IMG/VR virus record: IMGVR_UViG_3300037360_000157
Coordinates: 1-34,533 of that record
DNA: 34,533 bases
Source: a virus
Direction: 5' to 3' (one strand)
In this document: positions 1-6,832 of the stretch, piece after piece
How the letters are laid out: every line of letters starts with the position of its first letter
Numbering within the stretch: the first letter of the stretch is position 1
Position numbers and translations under genes: made by a program
The notes under the pieces: model-generated
What the model was told of the DNA's origin: nothing
Database searches by the model: none
Seen by the model: only the letters and a program-made list of their open reading frames with translations

Positions 1-95
1 TTTTCAGTCGATTCAGGTTAGATTCTTCATCGACGTTCCAGAACGTTGTCCTGGATCATTTGATGGGCGGAGACGATGGTGTTCCTGGACTTGGC
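1..95. repeat. Terminal direct repeat, left copy
   Basis: The first 95 bases are repeated without a difference at the right end (34439-34533). This is the usual sign of a contig from a circular or terminally redundant genome. The sequence alone cannot separate a real short terminal repeat from an assembler k-mer overlap. Collapsing it gives a circle of 34438 bp. Confidence 0.95.
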
Positions 96-190
96 TGTGT
101 TGTGTAACACAGGAGATTCCTGTTAACGCGACTTCTGAGTCGTTGTCCAGCTCAGAAAGGCTTTATGGTTTCACAGGGAAACCACGACGG

Positions 191-215
191 GATGCAGGCT
201 CTGGTGGCCTGCATC
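191..215. other. Perfect 9-bp stem hairpin in the non-coding region
   Basis: GATGCAGGC (191-199) and GCCTGCATC (207-215) are perfect reverse complements around a 7-nt loop. No T run follows on either strand, so an ordinary intrinsic terminator is unlikely. A structural or protein-binding role in the non-coding region is more likely. Confidence 0.7.
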
Positions 216-302
216 TGGCAGAGTCGACAATTGAAGAAATGCGATTCGCTGATCGTTGATTGCTGACAGTTAATTCCAGATCAAGGTCGTTAACAATGTT
301 AA

Positions 303-328
303 CATTGACGACGAGGAACGACGACAAT
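303..328 (+). repeat. 26-bp direct repeat, copy 1 (iteron-like)
   Basis: A 26-bp sequence beginning CATTGACGACGAGG and ending ACGACAAT is found here and again at 523-548, identical and in the same orientation, 220 bp apart. Copy 1 directly follows two GTTAAC sites (289-294, 298-303). Repeats of this size in a non-coding region resemble iterons or binding sites for a phage replication or partition protein; that role is inferred. Confidence 0.85.
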
Positions 329-386
329 TAATCCAGCTCTGGTGGTAGAGTCGACCAGACAACGTATGGAAAATCTCGCGAGGGTC

Positions 387-477
387 CGCGCGCTCTTTCT
401 TCTTTCTTAAGATCTAGATCTCCCAGTTAACAGCGACGACGATTAACGACGACCGATGTTAACTGGTCTTAAGCGCG
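387..477. repeat. Branched inverted repeat / potential cruciform
   Basis: CCAGTTAAC (423-431) pairs with GTTAACTGG (458-466). Further out, CTTAAG (406-411) pairs with CTTAAG (468-473) and CGCG (389-392) with CGCG (474-477). The left arm carries a pyrimidine-rich bulge and an internal 12-bp palindrome AGATCTAGATCT (410-421). The loop holds a duplicated ACGACGA/TTAACGACGAC pattern. The whole could extrude as a branched cruciform or fold as RNA. Confidence 0.6.
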
Positions 478-522
478 TGACGACGCATTGGAAGTTTTTC
501 AATGACAGTCGCAACGACTCAT

Positions 523-548
523 CATTGACGACGAGGAACGACGACAAT
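523..548 (+). repeat. 26-bp direct repeat, copy 2 (iteron-like)
   Basis: Identical to 303-328 in the same orientation. The flanking sequences differ after the first few bases (ATTAATCC after copy 1, CAATTAAC after copy 2), so this is a short conserved element rather than part of a larger duplication. Confidence 0.85.
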
Positions 549-923
549 CAATTAACTGCCTCATCCGGTGGTATTGGCAGCTGACCCAGTGGTAATCGGC
601 TGGTTCGCGCAGGCACGATCAAAAGAACTTAACATCGTGCAGGCGTCTCCGTGTACCCGCTTAAGAAAAGTTCTTAATGTTTCCGATCTAGCGGGCCCGC
701 GAAGTGAGCAACGAAACGTTCAACGCTAGCAACATCCAGGTCCTGTCGAGTCCTGTACACTGAGATGAAATTGCTGATAGTATCCGGTATGATGGACACC
801 GAAGCAATCCGCATCATCGATGTTGATCATAACAATTCATCGATCAATTACGATGCACAAGAATCACAGACCGCCCCAGGAATCGCTCAAACGAACGTGT
901 GGTTAGAGTATCAGTTCAGGGCA

Positions 924-949
924 TGAAAAGCGATCTCGATCGATCGTCG
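924..949 (+). repeat. 26-bp perfect inverted repeat, left-hand arm (partner 34419-34444)
   Basis: These 26 bases, which include AAAAGCGATCTCGATCG, are the exact reverse complement of 34419-34444. On the circular genome the two arms face each other across about 0.92 kb of non-coding DNA. Pairing stops on both sides (923 and 950 do not match), so the arm length is 26 bp. Each arm also contains a GATCGATC palindrome. Similar paired arms occur at recombination sites, element ends and replication-fork structures; no enzyme that would act on them is recognised. Confidence 0.85.
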
Positions 950-1040
950 TTGCACGATCGACCGTCTCTGGTATGTCAATCAAGAGGCTTGAAGTTGCAA
1001 AGCAATCAAGAAGAGGATGACGTTCAACGCATTGAAGAGA

Positions 1041-1069
1041 TTGATGTCTTTTTCAGTTTGTGGTAGATA
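1041..1069 (+). promoter_or_regulatory. Candidate sigma70-type promoter for the 1118-1899 operon
   Basis: TTGATG (1041-1046) and TAGATA (1064-1069) are separated by 17 nt, with a TG one base upstream of the -10 hexamer (TGGTAGATA), as in an extended -10 promoter. It lies about 50 bp before the ATG at 1118 on the correct strand. The hexamers are imperfect and the call rests on spacing and position. Confidence 0.35.
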
Positions 1070-1070
1070 G

Positions 1071-1091
1071 TTATCAACAAGTGGTGAATAA
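1071..1091. promoter_or_regulatory. Two DnaA-box-like 9-mers, opposed
   Basis: TTATCAACA (1071-1079, plus) and TTATTCACC (reverse complement of 1083-1091) each differ by one base from the DnaA-box consensus TTATNCACA and lie 3 bp apart between the hairpin region and the first gene. Two one-mismatch matches can arise by chance; with the adjacent repeat region they fit, but do not prove, a DnaA-dependent origin. Confidence 0.2.
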
Positions 1092-1117
1092 CCATCCACT
1101 CGCAACGGAGAAGAGAA

Positions 1118-1504
1118 ATGAACGACAAAGAACTCAACAGCCTGATCGAACGACTCACTGCAAAGGTGCAGCGCGATGCTGTGCTAGCACAGCAGTTCAC
1201 GACAAACAAGAACGATGGATTGAAACACTGGGCTCGCAAGCACGTTTGCAAGAGCTTAGGATTCAGCTACCATGACGTGGCACATGCCGAGGATGCCAAC
1301 GTTCTCAACACGGTCGTTGTCGATGAGGCGAATGACATGGAACGAATGAAGAATGAGATCGAAACGTACAAGCGAAGGGCTGCACACAGGAGCAACAAAA
1401 AGGTCGTCAGCGAACGCGATCAACGTGTTGAACGCCTCAACACGATCATCCAGGACTTCGTCGGTGCATTGTCCAAGGAACTAGAACTGGACGGTGACAA
1501 GTGA
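1118..1504 (+). CDS. Hypothetical protein, paralogue of the next gene
   Basis: 128 aa, mostly helical and charged. The ATG at 1118 has a good ribosome-binding site (GGAGAAG, 8 nt spacer). I recognise no family. It appears homologous to the gene downstream: a YHDVAHA motif (51-57), KNE (78-80), NKK (93-95) and a C-terminal AL..ELE helix are matched in order by PHDIANA, KNE, NKK and RLVIDLE there, with similar spacing. A duplicated gene pair beside the origin-like region and transcribed against the virion operon suggests an early, regulatory or replication-accessory role; this is inference. Its 17-nt leader (1105-1121) is identical to that before the plus-strand gene at 13935. Confidence 0.8.
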   Translation: MNDKELNSLIERLTAKVQRDAVLAQQFTTNKNDGLKHWARKHVCKSLGFSYHDVAHAEDANVLNTVVVDEANDMERMKNEIETYKRRAAHRSNKKVVSERDQRVERLNTIIQDFVGALSKELELDGDK

Positions 1505-1899
1505 ATCGTCGAGAACAATGGATGGGTTGTTGGACGACAACGTACATCGCCGAGCTTCTCAATCGAGTCGGAATCAAGTGTCAACCCCATGACATCGCAA
1601 ACGCAAAGAAGGTCGGCCACGTCGACGTTGCAGTGCATTGCTTCGATGATGAGCTCGATGTCCTCACAAGGATCAAGAATGAATTCATTGAACACAGGCG
1701 ACTCATTCCACTGCGATTGGCAAACAAGAAGTTCATCACGGTGGATCGGTTGCGAATGATTGGTGCAGTGTATGAAGCAGCTGAGAGGCTCGTCATCGAC
1801 CTTGAGAAAAACATGCCAGATCGCGTGGAAGCGACGTGCAGCGAATCGTTCAATGATCTAAAGAATTCGATACAGCGTTTGAAGGACCTTCGATTCTGA
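1501..1899 (+). CDS. Hypothetical protein, diverged tandem paralogue
   Basis: 132 aa, starting with GTG inside a GTGA overlap with the stop of the upstream gene, so its translation is probably coupled. The region WTTTYIAELLNRVGIKCQPH to about residue 95 aligns by eye with the preceding protein: PHDIANA (29-35), KNE (59-61), NKK (75-77), then a helix ending in LE. The C-terminal 35 residues (SESFNDLKNSIQRLKDLRF end) have no counterpart. Function unknown. It converges on the end of the minus-strand virion operon, with a hairpin terminator between. Confidence 0.8.
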   Translation: MNRREQWMGCWTTTYIAELLNRVGIKCQPHDIANAKKVGHVDVAVHCFDDELDVLTRIKNEFIEHRRLIPLRLANKKFITVDRLRMIGAVYEAAERLVIDLEKNMPDRVEATCSESFNDLKNSIQRLKDLRF

Positions 1900-1929
1900 A
1901 ATCTATTCTTCTAATAAGAATCGTTGAGG

Positions 1930-1954
1930 CGGCAGAAAGATGGTCTTTCTGCCG
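1930..1954. terminator. Bidirectional hairpin terminator between convergent operons
   Basis: CGGCAGAAAG (1930-1939) and CTTTCTGCCG (1945-1954) form a perfect 10-bp stem with a 5-nt loop. It lies in the 61-bp gap between the stop of the plus operon (1899) and the stop of the last minus gene (1961), where a terminator for both is expected. No strong U tract follows in either direction, so it may be a weak or factor-assisted terminator. A smaller 6-bp hairpin (1905-1921) precedes it. Confidence 0.7.
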
Positions 1955-1960
1955 TCGTCG

Positions 1961-2170
1961 TTAACGCTGCGTTAACCCTCTGATCATTTTGTGGATCCAC
2001 TGAGCAACGTGAAGACCCGTGTATGCAACGATCGATCCAAGAAAACCGTGGATCATCGTCGTTCCAAAGCTTCCAAACTGCATTGCAAAGTCGCCCCAGT
2101 GACAGCCTTCCATCATGCCAAACACCGACGCAGACGATGCGAACAGGACGTTTCTGCTACCGGACGACAT
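1961..2170 (-). CDS. Small membrane protein, holin candidate
   Basis: 69 aa. The ATG at 2170 overlaps the stop of the upstream gene in a TGATG junction, which decides the start over a longer frame. One hydrophobic stretch (about residues 36-58, TTMIHGFLGSIVAYTGLHVA) is followed by a basic tail (HKMIRGLTQR), the layout of a one-helix membrane protein. As the last gene of the virion operon, a holin or similar lysis protein is plausible, but no endolysin is seen beside it. Sequence identity to any holin family is not recognised. Confidence 0.65.
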   Translation of the reverse strand: MSSGSRNVLFASSASVFGMMEGCHWGDFAMQFGSFGTTMIHGFLGSIVAYTGLHVAQWIHKMIRGLTQR

Positions 2171-2628
2171 CAATGGATTTCCTTCACACACGAGGAGACG
2201 AGAAGAGGTCCAGTTCCGCTTGATACGTTGACGTTGAACCTGGCATAGTTGAATGCCTGAAGGTCAGCATATGCGGCGGTCGTCGATCCAGATCCGAGGA
2301 GCGTGATCGTCGAGATGGTGTACCAGTTCTCAAGGCCACCAGGAGTTCCTGTCGAGGGACTGATCTTGTTGAATGGTTCTTGAGCCTGCGATCCGAAGCA
2401 GACGTCATTCGTAACGTGATCGTTCGTGACCTGCACGGTAATCGTTCCGACGAGCGAACCCGCCTGAACTGCTTGAACCGACCACATGTCGGCTCGCGAC
2501 CAATCAAACACCTTGCTAATGACTGACCCCGATATCGAGGACAACGATGAAACGTTGTTTGTTCCAGCGTCTCCGTTGAGCATCTTAGGATCCGCTGCGT
2601 TCCAGCGTGCGACGTTTCTGAGGTTCAT
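2170..2628 (-). CDS. Small beta-rich structural protein
   Basis: 152 aa, start at 2628 with AAAGGA about 8 nt upstream. The sequence alternates short hydrophobic and Thr/Ser-rich strands (VQAVQAGSLVGTITVQVTND, then AYADLQAFNYARFNVNVSSG, ending LLVSSCVKEIH). This resembles small beta-sandwich virion proteins of phages, in which a Y-x-R-F/W-x-R-V strand precedes a T/SGTG turn. A decoration, vertex or tail-attached role is inferred from composition and from its place after the internal proteins. No catalytic motif is seen. Confidence 0.65.
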   Translation of the reverse strand: MNLRNVARWNAADPKMLNGDAGTNNVSSLSSISGSVISKVFDWSRADMWSVQAVQAGSLVGTITVQVTNDHVTNDVCFGSQAQEPFNKISPSTGTPGGLENWYTISTITLLGSGSTTAAYADLQAFNYARFNVNVSSGTGPLLVSSCVKEIH

Positions 2629-2645
2629 GTAGCTATTCCTTTGAG

Positions 2646-5312
2646 TTAATTAGTTGAGCCGGCGAGGGCTCGTTGGTTGGAGTTCATCTCGTTCTTTGAA
2701 AGCTGCTTTGACGCCTTCTTTGCTTGCTTGGGTGCCGGCGTGCTTCCACCCGACGGCGCTTGTTGCTGAGACGCAGGCATCATCGTTTGAAGCTTTGCCT
2801 GGTACGATTCGATGGGTTCGCCGAGGAACACGCTCAGCTGAGACTTCTGCTGCGTCGTCAGGTTCTTCGGTGCCGATTGAAGGATCTGCATGCACTGTCT
2901 CTGGTATGTCTGCGGCCAGACCGCCCGAAGGGCCATGACGTGGTCCATCGACAACGTTCCGTTCTTGAGGTGATCGAGTGCCTTCATCGGATCCTTGACG
3001 ATCTCTTCCTTCGCGGCATATGAATTGAGCTGTTGAAGCGTCGGCTTCCACTGCGATTGCCTGTCGTTGAACGGATTGGGCGGTGAAGGAGGCTTCGGAA
3101 GCTGAGAGTTGAGGTACCTGACAACATTGGCAGTGTGAGCTTCGTATGCCTTTGCAACGTTTGGAGTCGCACCGAACACGTTTGCCATCGCCTTTGCGTG
3201 TTCAGCGGCACGTGGATTCATCATGGCAAACTGCAGAGATTGCCTTCGATCTTCGTAGTCACCCTGTGTTAACCTGTTCGAGATGTCCCTTGAAGCAACG
3301 GCAATGCCGGATCCCTTCGCAGCCTGCAACATCCTTGCCTGCCAGGCATCCTTGACGTTGGAATGTGCAAGAGCGCCGAACGCCTCGGATCCAGCGTTTG
3401 CAAGCCTTCCCAACGTCCTCGAAGCGATTCCCCTTGAAAGCGCCATGTCCTTGAGCGCACTGATCGCGGCAGGCAGTGCAAGCAACGAACCGATCCCCAC
3501 GTGTCCTGTCGCAAATGCAACGATCGGTGTGGCAAACTTCGACCCGGCATTCTTTGCGGCGTTTGCCACCTGGAAGGCGCTGTGCAGACCGGAGGGTGAC
3601 CCGAGCGGCGTTTGTGGGGAAACACCCTCAGTCGAAGGATCGTGCACACGTGGGTCAGCGTCGGGCCAACGGTGAACTGCTTCCTGAGGTCGTTCGTTGG
3701 CAAGCTCGGGTTTTCCCTGGACGTAGGCGTGTTCGAACTTGTCCTGCATGTCGAGGTTCTGATCGACCCGAGCTCGAATTTCCGGTGGAAGCACGCGGTC
3801 ATTGACGCGTTGCTTGACGTAGTCCTTGACGTCGTTGTGAAGCTGTTCCCTGAAGTCTCGAACGTCGTCGCTGATGTTTCGTTCCTTTGACTGAGCGAGG
3901 AGTTTTCCCTCGAGGTCGTGAAGGTCGACAGCGGTGAGTTCCTGCTTCTTTCCGTTGACGAGTTTCTGGATCAACTCGTCGGTCGCTTGCCTTTCCTCGA
4001 CGATCTTTGGTTTGTTCCCGAACACGCCGGCTAGATCGCCGTTGACGGGATTCTTGTCCTCGTTCTTGAGAAGCGATGATTCGATCGTGTTTCTCAGGCC
4101 GGGATCGCTCGCATCGCCGTTGATGGTCGCGAATGGACCCGCACCGGCATCGTTCTTGATGTGTTCGTCGACGTCATTGAGTGCCGACCTGGCGGCAAAC
4201 CTCGACTCGTCATATGCCTCCGCGGGAACGGTCTTTCGAGCGACCTCTGCTCGATCGACGGCCCGAGCAAGAGATCCCTGCGCGCCCTTCAACGACCTTT
4301 CGATGAGTTCTGATCCACCACCGATGGCGGCGTTCAATCCCATGCTCCAGGATAGCCTCTCTGCAGCCAACGACGGGTTTCCTTCGAACAGGTCCTTTGC
4401 AACGTCTGGTGACGAATAGACCGCGCCTTGGACTGCGTTATCGACCACCGATGCTAGAACGCGCCTTGAAAGCGATGGAGCCGCTGCTTCACCTGCATCC
4501 TTTGCGATCTGAGTGACCCGACCGATGGTCTCTGCATCACGTATGCCACCGTTGCCAACGTCCTCAAGGACGGCGGCGACTGCATCCTTGATGGCCGAAG
4601 ATGCGTTCTTGATCTCTGCATAGCCCGCATCGCCGGACATCGATCGAAGAAAGTCCGCCGTCGCCGCCTTTCCAATGCCGGGTGCGATTGCCTGTTCAAC
4701 CAACGGTTCAGCGACGCCCTTGGTGATGCCACGCATTGCGGCTTCGACGCTGAGCTTTGGAAGCACTTCCGTTGTAGCAACGTTCGCCGCTTCTGTGGCG
4801 CCGACAAGGCCTCGTTCGCCAAGGACTGCACCGCGTGCCAATTCACCTATCTCACCGGCCGGTCCGGACAACGCGAGATACGGAAGTTGTTCGCCAACGA
4901 AGTTCAAGATTGAGTGTTCCCGTGCTGCCTTGTCGCGATCGTTTTCAGCCTGTTCAAAGCGTTTGTTCGTTGCTTCAGCTTGGTCTGGATTGATGTAGTT
5001 TCCCGCCTCGCGCGTCGCGTTGACGATGGCATGCGTTCCAGGAAACTCCATGATGCCGTGTCCGACAGCATTCGCGTAGGAGAGCATCTGATCACCAGGC
5101 GTTCCCATCGTGTTCTTGTCGTATGCGGACGCAGGGACCATATGATCGCTGCCGCCGAGTCCTGTTCCCAACAATCCACCGTGGGCAAGGACCCGCGGTT
5201 CTTCTTTTTCTTCTTCTTCTTGTTTGTCAGCCGGCGGCCGCTTGGGTGCATACTGCTCAGCGAGCCTCTTGCCGTTCTCGATGGCAACATCGATGTCTGC
5301 TTGAGTGTTCAC
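2646..5312 (-). CDS. Large internal virion (ejection) protein
   Basis: 888 aa, GTG start within a GTGA overlap with the stop of the upstream gene. The protein is long, Ala-rich and mainly helical. A charged N-terminus with a run of Glu/Lys (about 31-39) leads to a central helical region, a hydrophobic segment (about 592-622, VAFATGHVGIGSLLALPAA) and a helical tail with LTTQQKSQLSVFLGEP near 830-845, ending in a Lys/Ser/Gln-rich low-complexity stretch. Size, composition and position after the nozzle gene fit the internal proteins that short-tailed phages eject to span the cell envelope. No lytic transglycosylase motif was found, so the enzymatic part, if any, is not visible. Confidence 0.65.
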   Translation of the reverse strand: MNTQADIDVAIENGKRLAEQYAPKRPPADKQEEEEKEEPRVLAHGGLLGTGLGGSDHMVPASAYDKNTMGTPGDQMLSYANAVGHGIMEFPGTHAIVNATREAGNYINPDQAEATNKRFEQAENDRDKAAREHSILNFVGEQLPYLALSGPAGEIGELARGAVLGERGLVGATEAANVATTEVLPKLSVEAAMRGITKGVAEPLVEQAIAPGIGKAATADFLRSMSGDAGYAEIKNASSAIKDAVAAVLEDVGNGGIRDAETIGRVTQIAKDAGEAAAPSLSRRVLASVVDNAVQGAVYSSPDVAKDLFEGNPSLAAERLSWSMGLNAAIGGGSELIERSLKGAQGSLARAVDRAEVARKTVPAEAYDESRFAARSALNDVDEHIKNDAGAGPFATINGDASDPGLRNTIESSLLKNEDKNPVNGDLAGVFGNKPKIVEERQATDELIQKLVNGKKQELTAVDLHDLEGKLLAQSKERNISDDVRDFREQLHNDVKDYVKQRVNDRVLPPEIRARVDQNLDMQDKFEHAYVQGKPELANERPQEAVHRWPDADPRVHDPSTEGVSPQTPLGSPSGLHSAFQVANAAKNAGSKFATPIVAFATGHVGIGSLLALPAAISALKDMALSRGIASRTLGRLANAGSEAFGALAHSNVKDAWQARMLQAAKGSGIAVASRDISNRLTQGDYEDRRQSLQFAMMNPRAAEHAKAMANVFGATPNVAKAYEAHTANVVRYLNSQLPKPPSPPNPFNDRQSQWKPTLQQLNSYAAKEEIVKDPMKALDHLKNGTLSMDHVMALRAVWPQTYQRQCMQILQSAPKNLTTQQKSQLSVFLGEPIESYQAKLQTMMPASQQQAPSGGSTPAPKQAKKASKQLSKNEMNSNQRALAGSTN

Positions 5313-6829
5313 TTGTCACCGGTTTCGTCGTCGGATTGTGATCCAGCACCCCTTGATCCTCCGGCCTTCGGAGCCATGGCAATCTTTTTTGCGCGGTAGA
5401 TGCCATCTTTGATCTGATCGTTGCTAGGATGTTCACTACCAAAGAATTGAATCATGGCCTGTGCGGGATCCAAAACACGGCTGCCTTGTTGTAACAATGC
5501 ACCTTTTGCCATCTCCACAAGTTGTGCGTGATCCGTTTGATAGGTTCGAGACACCATGTTGGTCGCCGCTCCCAACGCTGCGTTCGAAGACGATCCGGGC
5601 ATGTCACCGGTGGGATTTCCATTGGCATCATGCGGAATCGATGCTGTGTAATTCTTGACTATGGTCTGAAGCTGGTTCGGGTTCCCATTCCCATTGCCAC
5701 CGTTCTTTGCATTTTCCTTCGCCTCAGCAAGGGCAGTTCCTTCTTGGACCTTACGTAGAGAATCTGCATCCTTCACCTGCTCTGCATATGCTCTGTTCGA
5801 CGCTTGAGCGGCAACCATGGCGGCTTGCTGTTCTCGTTTTGCCTGTTGATCGGCACGCAACGTCGCCGTCGCGTGGGTCGTTTCATCAATCTTTTTTTGG
5901 ATCTCGGCACGGGCCTTGTTTGCGTTCTGTTGAACGATATCGTTGTCTGATCCATGTGCAATGACGTCGACCATGGCCATCGCCTTCGTGTACCCATCGG
6001 CTCGCATTTGGTTTTCGTGAATGGCGTCGTCCACGATGTTAGAATGGAAGTCTTTGAGCGATTCTTGCTTCTGTTGCAACGCACGTTGCTTGTTCGATAT
6101 GTTTGCCTTTTGTGCTTCGATATCCTTGTCGATGACGCGGTTGACAGCTTCGATCCCGTGATTGACGGGATCCTTTGAAAAGTAGCTTCCTGCGGTCCCA
6201 AGCAGCCCAGCCAACACTGCAAAGATCGTTGCGCCTGCCCCGGTGTTTCCGTGAAAGAGCCTGGACGGATCGACCTTCATGTTGAGCATGTCCTTCGTGT
6301 CTGCATCAACGTCGCGTTGTCGATTCGTCTCCTCAGCGCGGTTGTCGTCGTACCTCTTTTGATTGATGAGTTGTTGGACGCGATCGTCTTCAAGTGCTTG
6401 TTGCTTCGCAAGCTGAGATTTTTCGTTGGCATCTTTCTGTGCCTGTGCAATGGCACTGGTCGTATCCATTAAGGAGGCACCGAGCGCTGCATTCGACTTG
6501 TCCTCGGCACCGGCCAACGCAAGCTGTTGTTGTTCAGCAGATTGATGGGACCCTGCCACCGTTGGTTGTGGCACTTGACCTGCAGGCGGCATCGCCACCG
6601 ACCCCTGCACTCTCTGTGCCATGTTTGCATCCGCTTGATCGACTTGAACAGGTTCAGTTGCCGGGACGGTGGGGCCATCAACCTTCGTGGCATCGAACGG
6701 CACTTGTGGGGCTGCATCAGCGGCGACATCGAAGGGTTGTGTGGCCGCAGCGGGGGCAGCAGCAGGGGCAGCCTGCAGGTCTGCACTGGGATCAGCAGCT
6801 CTCGAACTCGTCTCTGGATCTACGTTCAT
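5309..6829 (-). CDS. Internal virion / ejection protein with hydrophobic helix and coiled coil
   Basis: 506 aa. The ATG at 6829 lies three bases after the upstream stop, with GGAG about 9 nt upstream. The first 100 residues are Ala/Pro/Gln-rich and disordered. Residues 115-185 are helical and charged. A Gly/Ala-rich hydrophobic segment at 196-217 (ATIFAVLAGLLGTAGSYF) could insert in a membrane, and 225-360 is coiled-coil with many Gln, Lys and Glu. The C-terminus ends GSQSDDETGDK. The gene sits between an S74-tagged Ala/Gln-rich protein and the largest internal protein, all coupled, so these three probably form the ejected complex. Assignment is by architecture, not by a known family motif. 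Confidence 0.6.
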   Translation of the reverse strand: MNVDPETSSRAADPSADLQAAPAAAPAAATQPFDVAADAAPQVPFDATKVDGPTVPATEPVQVDQADANMAQRVQGSVAMPPAGQVPQPTVAGSHQSAEQQQLALAGAEDKSNAALGASLMDTTSAIAQAQKDANEKSQLAKQQALEDDRVQQLINQKRYDDNRAEETNRQRDVDADTKDMLNMKVDPSRLFHGNTGAGATIFAVLAGLLGTAGSYFSKDPVNHGIEAVNRVIDKDIEAQKANISNKQRALQQKQESLKDFHSNIVDDAIHENQMRADGYTKAMAMVDVIAHGSDNDIVQQNANKARAEIQKKIDETTHATATLRADQQAKREQQAAMVAAQASNRAYAEQVKDADSLRKVQEGTALAEAKENAKNGGNGNGNPNQLQTIVKNYTASIPHDANGNPTGDMPGSSSNAALGAATNMVSRTYQTDHAQLVEMAKGALLQQGSRVLDPAQAMIQFFGSEHPSNDQIKDGIYRAKKIAMAPKAGGSRGAGSQSDDETGDK

Positions 6830-6832
6830 CGA

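Larger units (their letters stand above)
1..1117. other. Non-coding, hairpin-rich region; candidate replication origin or packaging region
   Basis: No credible gene lies in these 1.1 kb. Across the contig junction the gap continues to 34366. It is dense in secondary structure: perfect hairpins at 191-215, 613-640 (7-bp arms) and 661-677 (7-bp arms, 3-nt loop), a self-palindrome GCGGGCCCGC at 691-700, a branched inverted repeat at 387-477, a 26-bp direct repeat (303-328 and 523-548), and five GTTAAC palindromes between 122 and 463. A 26-bp inverted repeat flanks most of it. Such architecture is known from origins, packaging sites and structured RNAs. Assignment as origin is inference, supported by this being the only long gap in an otherwise packed genome. 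Confidence 0.5.

Noticed and set aside
1-95. Long terminal repeats of a prophage or insertion sequence
   Set aside because: The repeats are at the very contig ends, contain no transposase or integrase, and fit an assembly overlap of a circular or terminally redundant genome.
1024-1251. 75-codon minus-strand frame near the first operon
   Set aside because: It overlaps the start of a better supported plus gene, with Ser/Leu-rich shadow composition and no ribosome-binding site.
4914-5399. 161-codon plus-strand frame with a poly-Phe run
   Set aside because: The Phe run is the complement of the Glu/Lys run of the 888-aa internal protein; a shadow frame.
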